Shown piece by piece: positions 1 through 8,070 of a DNA stretch of 17,008 bases (position 1 is the first letter of the stretch; each line of letters starts with the position of its first letter). The notes below the pieces were generated by a model. It made no database searches and was not told where the DNA came from. It saw only the letters and a list, made by a program, of their open reading frames with translations. Location: positions 1-17,008 of the forward strand of contig JALLAZ010002111.1 of NCBI GenBank assembly GCA_036939755.1, given 5' to 3'. The position numbers were made by a program, and so were the translations under genes. The DNA is from Stephanodiscus triporus (Eukaryota > Bacillariophyta > Thalassiosirophyceae > Thalassiosirales > Thalassiosiraceae).

Positions 1-516
1 CCTCCCGCCGTCGCGACGACGACGACGACGACGATCCCCTCCTCCCATCGCCTCGATCGCGACCGATCCGCGCCGACGCGGCAATAGCGACGGCGAGCGC
101 ATTCGCCTGGCGACGTGGTCCGCGAGCGCGACCCTCGCCGCGTCGTCCGCCGCCCGCGGCGGCGTCGTCGTCGTGCCGCGATCGTCTCGCTCGTCCCCTC
201 CCCCCCCCTCCTCGTCCTCCTCCTCCGTCGACGACGACGTCCTTCCCGCGAAGGCCGCGCGCGCGTCGTCGTCGTCGACGAACAGGTCCTCCAGCGGGAT
301 GGACGCCGCGATGAAGACGACGACCGACGCGGTCGTAGTCGTCGTAGTCGTCGTAGTCGTCGTAGTCGTCGTGGCGCAGTCGTCGGGATGATGATCGTCG
401 AGGTCGAGGGAGGAGGAAGACGACGGCGCGGCGGTGGTGGGGAGGAACGCGACGCGCCATCCGCCGACGACGATCGTCGCGCGACCGTCGTCGTCGGCGA
501 CGCGGGACGACGCCAT
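1..516 (-). CDS. Hypothetical low-complexity protein, N-terminal part, runs off the left edge
   Basis: An ATG at 516-514 opens a minus-strand frame with no stop for 172 codons to the window edge. The start lies where AT-rich upstream sequence (about 520-650) gives way to GC-rich sequence, as expected at a 5' UTR/coding boundary. The N-terminus (MASSRVADDDGRATIVVGGW) is followed by Ser- and Asp-rich stretches, a run of 14 threonines (332-372 region), a more ordinary segment around VVVFIAASIPLEDLF, an acidic Glu/Gly stretch, and then an Arg-rich region. I recognise no domain. Caution: GTC/GAC triplet repeats keep several frames open here, so frame length is weak evidence; the choice rests on the start position and on the least repetitive segments reading like protein in this frame. 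It is in tandem with the NASP-like gene. Confidence 0.45.
   Translation of the reverse strand, partial: MASSRVADDDGRATIVVGGWRVAFLPTTAAPSSSSSLDLDDHHPDDCATTTTTTTTTTTTTTASVVVFIAASIPLEDLFVDDDDARAAFAGRTSSSTEEEDEEGGGGDERDDRGTTTTPPRAADDAARVALADHVARRMRSPSLLPRRRGSVAIEAMGGGDRRRRRRRDGGR
332..372. repeat. Period-9 minisatellite (GTCGTAGTC unit)
   Basis: About four and a half copies of a 9-base unit made of two GTC and one GTA triplet. On the minus strand it reads as alternating ACG and ACT codons and encodes most of a 14-threonine run in the partial left-edge protein. The regular ACT interruption separates it from the pure GTC tracts elsewhere in this GC-rich block. Confidence 0.85.
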
Positions 517-753
517 GATATCTCGATATCCCGATCGAAACGACCCCCGACGATCGACGATTATTTATCACCGACGATGTGCGTTTTGGATTTTTTGGTA
601 AAGATTTTTTTGTGGTGACTCTTGATTGATTTAAGCACCTACTTACAAAATACACTTAGAGTTTTATGAAGTTAGGAGAATAGAGTATTCAATATGCCGC
701 CCCTAGTTCCGATGCCCTGATTATCCACATCGATAATACCCTAGCCACCAACT

Positions 754-800
754 CTAATTCGTCTTGAGACGCTTTGAGGGTTCTTCTCCCGATGACGGCC

Positions 801-832
<32 letters not shown>

Positions 833-1851
833 ATTGGCTTCTTCTTCTTCTTCACTATCATCATGGTCGGCGGCGGCGTCGTAGTCTTGGTGGCGGTCGC
901 ATCCGCGAACGAAACGGTCGCGCCGCCGCCAACGAGCGCATCACTGCCGGTGGCACCGGTGATGCCGAACCCGATCGTGGTCACCGCTCCGCCCGCATCG
1001 TCGCCGTCGTTCGTCGTCGTCGTCGTCGTCGTGGCCCTCCCGTCGCGCTTCCTCATCTCGTTCGCCTTCATCTCGCCCAGGCTCCTCAATCCCGATTCCG
1101 TCTCCTCGGCCGTGTCCATCGCCTCCTGTATCTCGTCCATGATCTCCACGATGTCGTCGAATTCGGCCCTAGTCGACGACGTCCTCGGGGGCGGCACGAG
1201 CGTCGACGTGCGTTGGCGCAACGTCTTCATGGCCCCGGCGTAATCGATAGTCGTCGTCGTCGTCGCCGGGGAAGGAGCGAATTTCGAGGAGGAGGCCGAG
1301 GAGGAGGAGGAGGAGGCGAACGCGGACGACATCGACATCGACGACGATCGCGCGGATTCCTCCCCGGCGTCCGCGACGACGTTCGCGACGAACGCGTCGG
1401 GATCGTCGATCCCGCACATCTTCGCCAGCATCCCCGCGAAGCTCGTGCCGCACGCGAGGTAGTGCTCCGACGACAGTCGACGGTATTCCGACTTCTTCTC
1501 CTCCGTCGGGCGGAGTGCCGCCTCCGCCGCCGCGCCGTCGCGATCGCCTCCGACCGTCGTCGTCGTCGTCGTCGTCGTCGTCTTCGTCGCCCCCCCTCCC
1601 AATATGCCCGCCACGAACGATTCGACCCTGCCCTCCCCCTCCTCGAGTCGATTCGGCGCCTCGGCGTACGCCTGGGCCAGTCCGAAGTGACAGTCGGCGA
1701 CCTTCCTGTCGTACCTTCCCAGCACGCGCAGCCGCAATCGCAGGGCGCGGTCGTAATCGTCCAAGCACGACAGCACGTTGTTGTCCTGTCGCTGGAGGTC
1801 GCCGAGGCGGACGTGCACCTGCGCCAGGTCGAGCAGGAGCTCGTCCCTCAA
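754..1851 (-). CDS. NASP/Hif1-like SHNi-TPR histone chaperone, 5'-truncated
   Basis: NASP-family proteins bind H3-H4 in the nucleus through TPR motifs. Residues are numbered from the TTG at 1851. Residues 4-43 and 45-85 form TPR-like helices matching the last TPRs of the family (key stretches LLLDLAQVHVRLGDL and KVADCHFGLAQAYA). Residues 228-258 form an acidic amphipathic helix (FDDIVEIMDEIQEAMD) like the one that follows the TPRs in NASP. The tail has the TIGFG stretch, a poly-Lys segment and a final KRLKTN resembling a nuclear localisation signal. Low-complexity insertions are present: nine Thr at 91-99, Ser-rich 169-189, ten Gln at 341-350. The frame has no ATG near its beginning and starts inside a TPR, so the first TPRs are missing. 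Immediately upstream is the retrotransposon 3' tail. It could be a broken gene or a last exon with acceptor ...TTGAG at about 1848-1860, but no upstream exon is visible in the window. Confidence 0.7.
802..831. repeat. CTG/CAG triplet repeat encoding poly-Gln
   Basis: Nine CAG codons and one CAA codon in a row on the minus strand, encoding ten glutamines near the C-terminus of the NASP-like protein. It is an almost pure triplet microsatellite and is likely to vary in length between alleles. Confidence 0.9.
1555..1583. repeat. GTC/GAC triplet repeat encoding poly-Thr
   Basis: A run of GTC triplets that the minus-strand NASP-like frame reads as nine ACG threonine codons (residues 91-99), right after the conserved TPR part. 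Shorter similar tracts lie at about 1013-1031 and 1248-1264 in the same gene. Confidence 0.85.
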
Positions 1852-1852
1852 T

Positions 1853-2070
1853 ACAATACAACTTAAGAAATTAGGTAACTGCTTAGTACTACCTAGACCT
1901 TTTTCACCACACTGGAGTCTTCATACGCCGAGGGCTCGTTAACCAAACAGCGCTGCAGTCGGAACCGCTAGAGAGAGGACATCTCCCCTTCGAGGATTAT
2001 TATCCCCGGTAAGATTGGCTACTAAAAGCCATCCAACCCTGTTTTCACAGGGATTTACAGAACAGAGATT
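1853..2070 (-). other. 3' UTR and tail of the retrotransposon
   Basis: About 218 bases between the TAA of the RT ORF (2073-2071) and the NASP-like coding sequence. It holds three closely spaced hairpins just after the stop, a CAGCGCTG palindrome at about 1948-1955, and a terminal TTGTA repeat instead of poly-A. In non-LTR elements this region normally carries the RNA structure that the RT recognises to begin target-primed synthesis. Confidence 0.6.
1994..2052 (-). other. Tandem array of three hairpins after the RT stop codon
   Basis: In RNA order (minus strand). Hairpin 1 at 2052-2037 is CCCTGTGAAAACAGGG, a 6-bp stem closed by a GAAA (GNRA) tetraloop. Hairpin 2 at 2031-2016 has a 5-bp TGGCT/AGCCA stem with a 6-nt loop. 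Hairpin 3 at 2005-1994 has a 4-bp GGAT/ATCC stem with a 4-nt loop. The spacers are 5 and 10 nt. The first begins 18 nt after the stop codon. A role as RT recognition structure is inference from how LINE 3' UTRs work. Confidence 0.6.
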
Positions 2071-5000
2071 TTAGTGCCCTTCTCCCATCGGTTCGGCCCT
2101 TGCGTGTTGTGTCAGCTGCCTCGTCAATATCGCTGCCTCCCTTGCCGCGCGTATGGCTAGTAGCCAATATTCCTCCTGTTCCCCTGAGCTAGTTTCAGGG
2201 TCCCCCAGATTTACCTCCATCATCCATCGATCTTCGTCCAGTAAGCCTTCGGATCCCAACTCCATTTGATCCTCTATTTCCCGCAGTATTTCCTCTTTCC
2301 GAAGAGTGGCTTGTGTACCTGCCACCGAGTCATGAATTTGCACATTTCGATAGAGCCACTGACCGTGGGTGGCCTCCAGCAACTTCACTATTAGTCCTTT
2401 AGTCCATCGTTCTGACATCATCCGTGTTCCCATCCGCAGGTGGTATAGGCTTTGAATTTTTCTCATTTTTGAACACACCATACCTTCCATAAATCTCCTC
2501 CAGCCTATCGCATCCTGGTCTACCGCCATTTGTTGATATATTTCATCCAGTCCTCTACAAATCTCCACCATGGTGCGTTCCCCCCGACCTAGCGCAAATT
2601 CCGCAATACAGTCAAGTAACGTAGGGTCGGTATCTGATTCTTCCATCCACCCCTCCATTAGATTTATGGTGTGTCGGAAGGTCTCTACCCTTCCCGCGTT
2701 GTCACAGTACAACACATGTGCGCAGGTATCTTGCACCTGACTGCAACTAGGGCACATCCGCACCTCTGATTTGTCCCATTCCATTGTTCCTGCAATGCCC
2801 ATTACCTGCTTACACGCCCATTGTTGAAAAAGGCGCGGGACCTCGTGAAGTGTTTGATACACCATCTCCCAGTCTACTTTGTCGAAGCCAGTGTAGTAGA
2901 GAATATCCAATTGGGAAAACACCTCTCGTGCGAGTTTCCTGTGTGTCCAGTACCTCGGTGCATGTCCGGAATCTGCCGTTATTTTTTCAGTTCCCGCAAA
3001 AATACACACTGGTTCCAAGGGAAAGGCCTGTTGTGTGGGTTGCTGTGTTGCTCGCAGATCCCACAAGGCCTGTTTAGCGTAAGAGTCCATGTTAACGTTC
3101 AGCTGGGCTGGACGCGTGAGGTCCTGATAAGCAATGGTATCATCCTGGTGCGCCTTAACATGAGAGTAATAACGCGCAAAGGATAGGTCGCTGCAGTTAA
3201 CCAGGATATTTTTGAGCACATCAGAATGGGCCATTCCTGATGGTATGCGGGAAGGAGGTAGATTCTTGACCTTGTCCAGTGCACCAAGGCAGTCCGAGAA
3301 AATTTGCACTGAGCCCCCCAGCTCAGGGTGAACCTCATTTATTGCCAGAAGAATAAGGTGTATTGCCATAAGGCCGAGAAGCTCCCCTCGATAGCTGCAC
3401 GCAACCGCAGATGTCTCAGTGAAAGAGCACCACATGCGCCCCCTCCCTCGGGTGCACTCTAAAACGACCGCTGCTGACTGGATGTTCGGGTAAAGATCCT
3501 TCATATAGGAGCCGTCCGTAACTGCAATACACGTGCCGTCTGCAATTGCTGCCGCCAGCCAGTCGTCATCCCCCACCCACGTGAGATTTTCCCACATCCA
3601 ACGCCGTTGCCACCTATCCAGGACCTCCCAGAAGTCCGACGGAGGGCTAGCTGCTCCCGGAGGTTCCGTGTAGCAAATAATTGCTATCTCTCCGTTCCCC
3701 TCCTCTCTAACCGAGCATATAACTCCAAGCTCTCTTCTATGAGCGTTTTGTACTGTGCGCTGCCATTTGTTTATTCGGCGTGTACCCCCTGCTGTTGGTG
3801 TATAGATATCCATAACTGCCCCTTTCATATTATAAAGCTCAGCTTTGTCTATGTCATACCTCCATGGCCAAATCTTATGCCCTTTCGTGAGCAGCCGTCC
3901 TAGTCTCCTGTCTAGGCGTCCTCTTGGTGCCAATAGTAAGACTGCCTGTTGCCACAGTTTAAAATCCTTGCGTGGAGGTCGCTCTTGAGGAAAGATTAAA
4001 GTTGACCATGTTTCTTCAAGAGCCCGCGGCCGAAGGTATTTCCTGTCCACTGCTCTCCCGCTGGCGTCAAATACGTCCGATATGTATATGACCTGTTGAT
4101 GGCACCGAACCCGATTCAGACGAAGCAACTCGTCTTCGGGAATCCCAAGACTGGTAAAGGCCCGCATGATCCACTCATCATTCTCCCTCGGGAACTGGAG
4201 TGGGAGCTCACGAATTTCCACCTTAAACCCAAACATATCAATTTTTTCCCATACCGATTTTAGCCAGCTGTGTGTAACCCACTTCCCGTAAGTGGCGAAA
4301 GATTCTGATAAAATCTGCAGAGAGATTCCTCCTTCTATCACCATCATCTCCATTGACACTTGCATTTGCATACCTAAACTCGTACTGCTCCCGTAGTGTG
4401 TAAGGAGCTTATTCAGTTGCGCTGCTAAGCACTCCACCCCTGGATGTGGTAGGCCAACTCCGTAAAAGCCTCTGTCCAGTTGTCGTAGTTCCTTGCGTAC
4501 TGAGCGCCTTATGCCACACAACGGCAGCATATCGTAATATATCTTCATTAAGCACTCCTCTAATTCCCTGAATGTAGCACAGACACTACTGATGCCGAAG
4601 GAGACCCCTGGCCAGAATTGCTTCTCCAGGAGAAAGACAAGGATACGCTTATTGAGCTTACTGGCTTTGGCCTTATCCACCCATACACGGGCTTTTTCTC
4701 GCATCTGTGCCACCGCTCCATCGCTTCCACCAGTGGGGCATGTCATTTGGCCAAGGGTTTTGGTGGGAGTCGTAACCGGTATATGCTCAATCTCTGCAAG
4801 CGAGCCATCCTCCAGGGGTACCCTAATTATTAGATCCTCTCTTCCGACATTGTCTGCATACCGCCATGTACCATCCGGCCGCCATAAGAATGATATCATA
4901 TGATAGAAACATTTTATGGGCTTTAAGGCCCCTCCCGTCGCTAACAGTAATTTTCCCCAGTTTAGAATGCTTTCCTGGAATTCGGCATGTACTTCCTCCA

Positions 5001-6567
5001 CTGTTTGTAGTTTGTTCATGTTGAATTGCTCCAGATCAGTATCATCAACAAAAATTGTGCCTGCTGAGTGATGGTCCTTCTCTGTCTCTGTGATCGGGCA
5101 GCGAAAATGGGCTCCGTACCCCTTTCTCTTGTGCGCTCTAAGCATTGCGATGCTGGTCACTCCCCAGCCAGCCGGGGCTGCACCATTTCCTTGGCATAGT
5201 CCTTGCGTTTTCCTCCCGTCTGCCGAACCAGCATAAGCCGTCGAATCACCAAATCCGGTTCGAAGAAAAAATTTCATGTCCTGAATAGTAGATAGCATTG
5301 ATGCCGCTGCTTCCTTTGGTACCCCCAGTGACTGGAATACCATCGACACAATTGGATGCGCTATTCTATCATAACAGTTATCGGCATCCACCGCCCCTAT
5401 CCCTGCTGGCCGTCGCGTCTGGTGGACGATGTCATAGAAGATCACTTTTGCAAGGGTTCCGTCGTCTGCCAGACGGTTCCTTTCGCTATAGATTTCTTCT
5501 GGCACCAGCTTGTACTTTCGTGCCTGCTGAAGCATCCGCTGCCCGTAAATAATCTTGTTGGTTGCGTTAAAATCCGCTTCCATTAAGAGGATAGATCGAA
5601 GCTTGGTTACTAACGCGCATCCGAAGATTTTTTCCAGCATAACCGACAGTCCCCGTGCCCATCTATCCAAAACGACTCCTCTTCGAATGATAAGAGATGC
5701 TTTCAAGGCGTGGAAGTGAGAAATATGGTCCGAATCTATTCCCGCTATATAGTGTCCAAAATGCAAACCGGATTCCGACGATGACGTCGACTCCCTTCGC
5801 CCTCTCCACTGCCTCCTCCATTCCTCTTTGGTAATTATTATATTCAAGGAGTCCATTGGAATCATGACTCTTATCCTTGCACATTCTAATAGAATCTCTT
5901 TAGTAGCCTGATCAAAGTCGGGTGGGAATTCATAAGAACCATTTAGGATAGCCTTGGCTGTTCGTGTTGTGGCATTGTATCCGAACTGACCGCGGAGTGC
6001 CCCGGAACAGATGGGCGCCGCTTCAGCGAGGAAGAAACGTTTCCGGTGTATGTTGTTGAAGATAGCGTCCGTGACTGATTTTTCCGTCAAGTGTTCCGTG
6101 AGCATTCCTTCCTCTGCCCCGTCTTCTGTAAGTACTCTTCGTACGGATCCCCCACGCTGCTTCCCCATAACATAGTTAATTCTGCGCCAGAAGCTGCGGT
6201 CCTTCTCGCGCTGAATGATGGCCAGTATCTCCTTTTCCTTTGTTTCATCCCCGTTTTCATTCGCAGTCTGCATGCATTCATATAGGTGCTTCCTCCGAAA
6301 CTGTTTTCCGTGCTTTCGAAAGTAATTGCACTGACTAATACATACTTTCATGCGTTGCAGTATTTCCTCAATGGAAATAGAGAGACAATTTCTAATTCCA
6401 CACCGTCGCGCAGTGCGTTTCAGATTGCCCCGATTACGAATAAGTCCTCTGTGGTACCGAAGGAGCGACCGGTATACCTGCGTTCTCCTGATCCATAGCG
6501 CAGCCTCCGGGGAGAAGGGAATGCGTCCTGATTTAATTTTTCGACACTTTTTCTCCGCATTAAGCAT
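2071..6567 (-). CDS. Reverse transcriptase-RNase H-zinc finger polyprotein of the non-LTR element
   Basis: A 1498-aa protein for target-primed reverse transcription. Residues 1-150 are a basic linker (AEKKCRK, SGRIPFSPEA). The RT domain spans about 230-560: an early block at 261-273 (TSSSESGLHFGHY), motif A with D394 and D400 (AVDADNCYD), motif B at 457-467 (GLCQGNGAAPA), and the catalytic FVDD box at 507-510. Residues 600-1000 are a long connector without an obvious motif. RNase H lies at about 1012-1168 with all expected acids: D1018 (TDGSY), E1062 (YRGELLG), D1092 (FSDCLGAL), H1140 and D1161 (NMDSYAK). A C-terminal zinc finger follows, with C1272, C1275, H1284 and C1288 (CPSC...HVLYC). No internal stop is present and catalytic residues look intact. 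The ATG at 6567 overlaps the endonuclease stop by 8 nt. In relatives I know, EN and RT are usually in one frame, so this start may be a by-product of a frameshift. Confidence 0.93.
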   Translation of the reverse strand: MLNAEKKCRKIKSGRIPFSPEAALWIRRTQVYRSLLRYHRGLIRNRGNLKRTARRCGIRNCLSISIEEILQRMKVCISQCNYFRKHGKQFRRKHLYECMQTANENGDETKEKEILAIIQREKDRSFWRRINYVMGKQRGGSVRRVLTEDGAEEGMLTEHLTEKSVTDAIFNNIHRKRFFLAEAAPICSGALRGQFGYNATTRTAKAILNGSYEFPPDFDQATKEILLECARIRVMIPMDSLNIIITKEEWRRQWRGRRESTSSSESGLHFGHYIAGIDSDHISHFHALKASLIIRRGVVLDRWARGLSVMLEKIFGCALVTKLRSILLMEADFNATNKIIYGQRMLQQARKYKLVPEEIYSERNRLADDGTLAKVIFYDIVHQTRRPAGIGAVDADNCYDRIAHPIVSMVFQSLGVPKEAAASMLSTIQDMKFFLRTGFGDSTAYAGSADGRKTQGLCQGNGAAPAGWGVTSIAMLRAHKRKGYGAHFRCPITETEKDHHSAGTIFVDDTDLEQFNMNKLQTVEEVHAEFQESILNWGKLLLATGGALKPIKCFYHMISFLWRPDGTWRYADNVGREDLIIRVPLEDGSLAEIEHIPVTTPTKTLGQMTCPTGGSDGAVAQMREKARVWVDKAKASKLNKRILVFLLEKQFWPGVSFGISSVCATFRELEECLMKIYYDMLPLCGIRRSVRKELRQLDRGFYGVGLPHPGVECLAAQLNKLLTHYGSSTSLGMQMQVSMEMMVIEGGISLQILSESFATYGKWVTHSWLKSVWEKIDMFGFKVEIRELPLQFPRENDEWIMRAFTSLGIPEDELLRLNRVRCHQQVIYISDVFDASGRAVDRKYLRPRALEETWSTLIFPQERPPRKDFKLWQQAVLLLAPRGRLDRRLGRLLTKGHKIWPWRYDIDKAELYNMKGAVMDIYTPTAGGTRRINKWQRTVQNAHRRELGVICSVREEGNGEIAIICYTEPPGAASPPSDFWEVLDRWQRRWMWENLTWVGDDDWLAAAIADGTCIAVTDGSYMKDLYPNIQSAAVVLECTRGRGRMWCSFTETSAVACSYRGELLGLMAIHLILLAINEVHPELGGSVQIFSDCLGALDKVKNLPPSRIPSGMAHSDVLKNILVNCSDLSFARYYSHVKAHQDDTIAYQDLTRPAQLNVNMDSYAKQALWDLRATQQPTQQAFPLEPVCIFAGTEKITADSGHAPRYWTHRKLAREVFSQLDILYYTGFDKVDWEMVYQTLHEVPRLFQQWACKQVMGIAGTMEWDKSEVRMCPSCSQVQDTCAHVLYCDNAGRVETFRHTINLMEGWMEESDTDPTLLDCIAEFALGRGERTMVEICRGLDEIYQQMAVDQDAIGWRRFMEGMVCSKMRKIQSLYHLRMGTRMMSERWTKGLIVKLLEATHGQWLYRNVQIHDSVAGTQATLRKEEILREIEDQMELGSEGLLDEDRWMMEVNLGDPETSSGEQEEYWLLAIRAAREAAILTRQLTQHARAEPMGEGH

Positions 6568-7990
6568 TATATCCCATCAATCCCTTTTGGAAGGATTTTC
6601 GCGATGAGCACGTGGTGTGTAATCGTCCAAGCCGTTCAATGAGACGATGACGCGATAGCTGCTCCTCTAATCGTTGTAAGTACTTTTTTGTGGCGCCGCT
6701 TGACACCTTAGTGTTTAAGCGGCGAGATGCGAATCGCTTGATCCGAAATGGGGCCGCACCTACTAGGCTTTCTTCCCGAAAATCCACGACGAATAGGCGA
6801 TGATCTCCCACCCCGAACCCTGCCGGCATGATGCAGGCATGTGCAATCTCTATGTCGGGAGTTGCCCATATACCATCAATAGGTTTAGATCCTCGAAAAA
6901 AGGTGGGGCCGATTTTCTTCCCGGTAAAATCGCCGACGACCTCTGACATCCGTAATCCCTCATGCCTCGTAAGGGACTTTCCGAGCGATTTTTTGTAGAT
7001 ATCCTCATTAGCGTCAAGACACACCACCAGTCGGTCGCCCTCTTCGCGCCACCGTTGTAGCTGAGCCACGAGGTCATCATGAAAACGCTTCCGCGGGCAG
7101 GTCAAATCCTTCCGTTGTGTGACCCAAAATCTCCGGTGCTGCTGGTAGGAAGTTCCACTATTGAGCTTGCCGTTTCCACAAGGGTTATATCCACATACTA
7201 ACCTAGTGCGAACCCCATTGCCTTTCAATGTCATGACCGACCATCTTCCTAATCCAGTATTATCTTTCCCGCTTTCATTTAAATCCAATTGCTCCGTTAG
7301 ATGTCCAAAGAGAAGCAGGCTTGTTCCACCCTGTTGGACTCTCCCTATATTTTCGTGTATGTTGTGTGCCACCACTGATTGCACCGCCGCTTCACCTCCT
7401 TTAAATAGTTGATTGAATCCATTGCAGTTCTTTTTGTGTTTCATATTTAATTGATGTTCACAATATGCCGCAATATCTACTTCTAGTTCATCGTGTATCT
7501 CTTTTGCTCTTTCCACCTTTTCATTGCCATAGATGCGATTCTGAAAACCATTGACGTTTTCATATATCAATCGAACTACACCGTCCGCCTTTTTGGGAGG
7601 TGCAAACCCATGTACCTGAAAGATCTCCTCGGGGAGTGTAATACTATTCATTTCCCTAATTTCTTTTTGTTCTGTTTCACTTTCACTAATAATTACAGAG
7701 GTGTTGACTGTTCCTGTTTCATCGACCGTCCAGTCGTGGCATGATACCCCTGATTCAACTACATCCTTTTTTCGATGGAACCGTTGCGCTCGAGCCGAGA
7801 GAACCTGTAGGACTGTTTCATGTCTTGTTGTGTTCATCTGTCCTCGATTCACCACTCGTCGTCGGCTGCCATCCACATCTATTAATTCCACTATACGCTT
7901 AAATTCACTAAGTTTCCTAAATTTACTCGCTCGGGTTCTGTTGTGTCTCCCCTTCGAGTTATTTCCCCTGGACCGATTTGTGCGCCGCAA
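6560..7990 (-). CDS. AP-like endonuclease of the non-LTR element (EEP fold)
   Basis: It nicks target DNA to prime reverse transcription. All marks of the exonuclease-endonuclease-phosphatase fold are visible (numbering from 7990): N145 in YENVNGFQ, the metal ligand E178 in YCEHQLN, Y268 and N270 in GYNPC, D326 and N328 in LDANED, D372 in IDGIWA, and D396-H397 in VGDHRLF. Residues 1-130 are basic and have no recognised domain. The start is uncertain. The codon at 7990 is TTG; the first in-frame ATG is at 7837 (residue 52). The frame is open upstream to 8098, overlapping the end of ORF1 in the -1 frame. The ORF ends at TAA 6562-6560, after a linker that in related elements normally continues into RT. 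Confidence 0.9.
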   Translation of the reverse strand: MRRTNRSRGNNSKGRHNRTRASKFRKLSEFKRIVELIDVDGSRRRVVNRGQMNTTRHETVLQVLSARAQRFHRKKDVVESGVSCHDWTVDETGTVNTSVIISESETEQKEIREMNSITLPEEIFQVHGFAPPKKADGVVRLIYENVNGFQNRIYGNEKVERAKEIHDELEVDIAAYCEHQLNMKHKKNCNGFNQLFKGGEAAVQSVVAHNIHENIGRVQQGGTSLLLFGHLTEQLDLNESGKDNTGLGRWSVMTLKGNGVRTRLVCGYNPCGNGKLNSGTSYQQHRRFWVTQRKDLTCPRKRFHDDLVAQLQRWREEGDRLVVCLDANEDIYKKSLGKSLTRHEGLRMSEVVGDFTGKKIGPTFFRGSKPIDGIWATPDIEIAHACIMPAGFGVGDHRLFVVDFREESLVGAAPFRIKRFASRRLNTKVSSGATKKYLQRLEEQLSRHRLIERLGRLHTTCSSRKSFQKGLMGYNA

Positions 7991-8070
7991 ATCATCATGG
8001 TCATTTCCCCTTCCACTAGACGCTACACGCTGTGCCCTCCCCGTGGATGAGGGAGGGTAGCTGGTGCCAA

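Noticed and set aside
115..618. Plus-strand frames rich in Arg or Val across the left-edge triplet repeats
   Set aside because: They are readings of the GTC/CGA repeats in other frames; the composition is pure repeat and no start context or domain supports them.
802..1874. Long plus- and minus-strand alternative frames over the NASP-like gene
   Set aside because: Shadows in GC-rich repeat DNA; only the 754-1851 minus frame matches a known family (TPRs and the following acidic helix).
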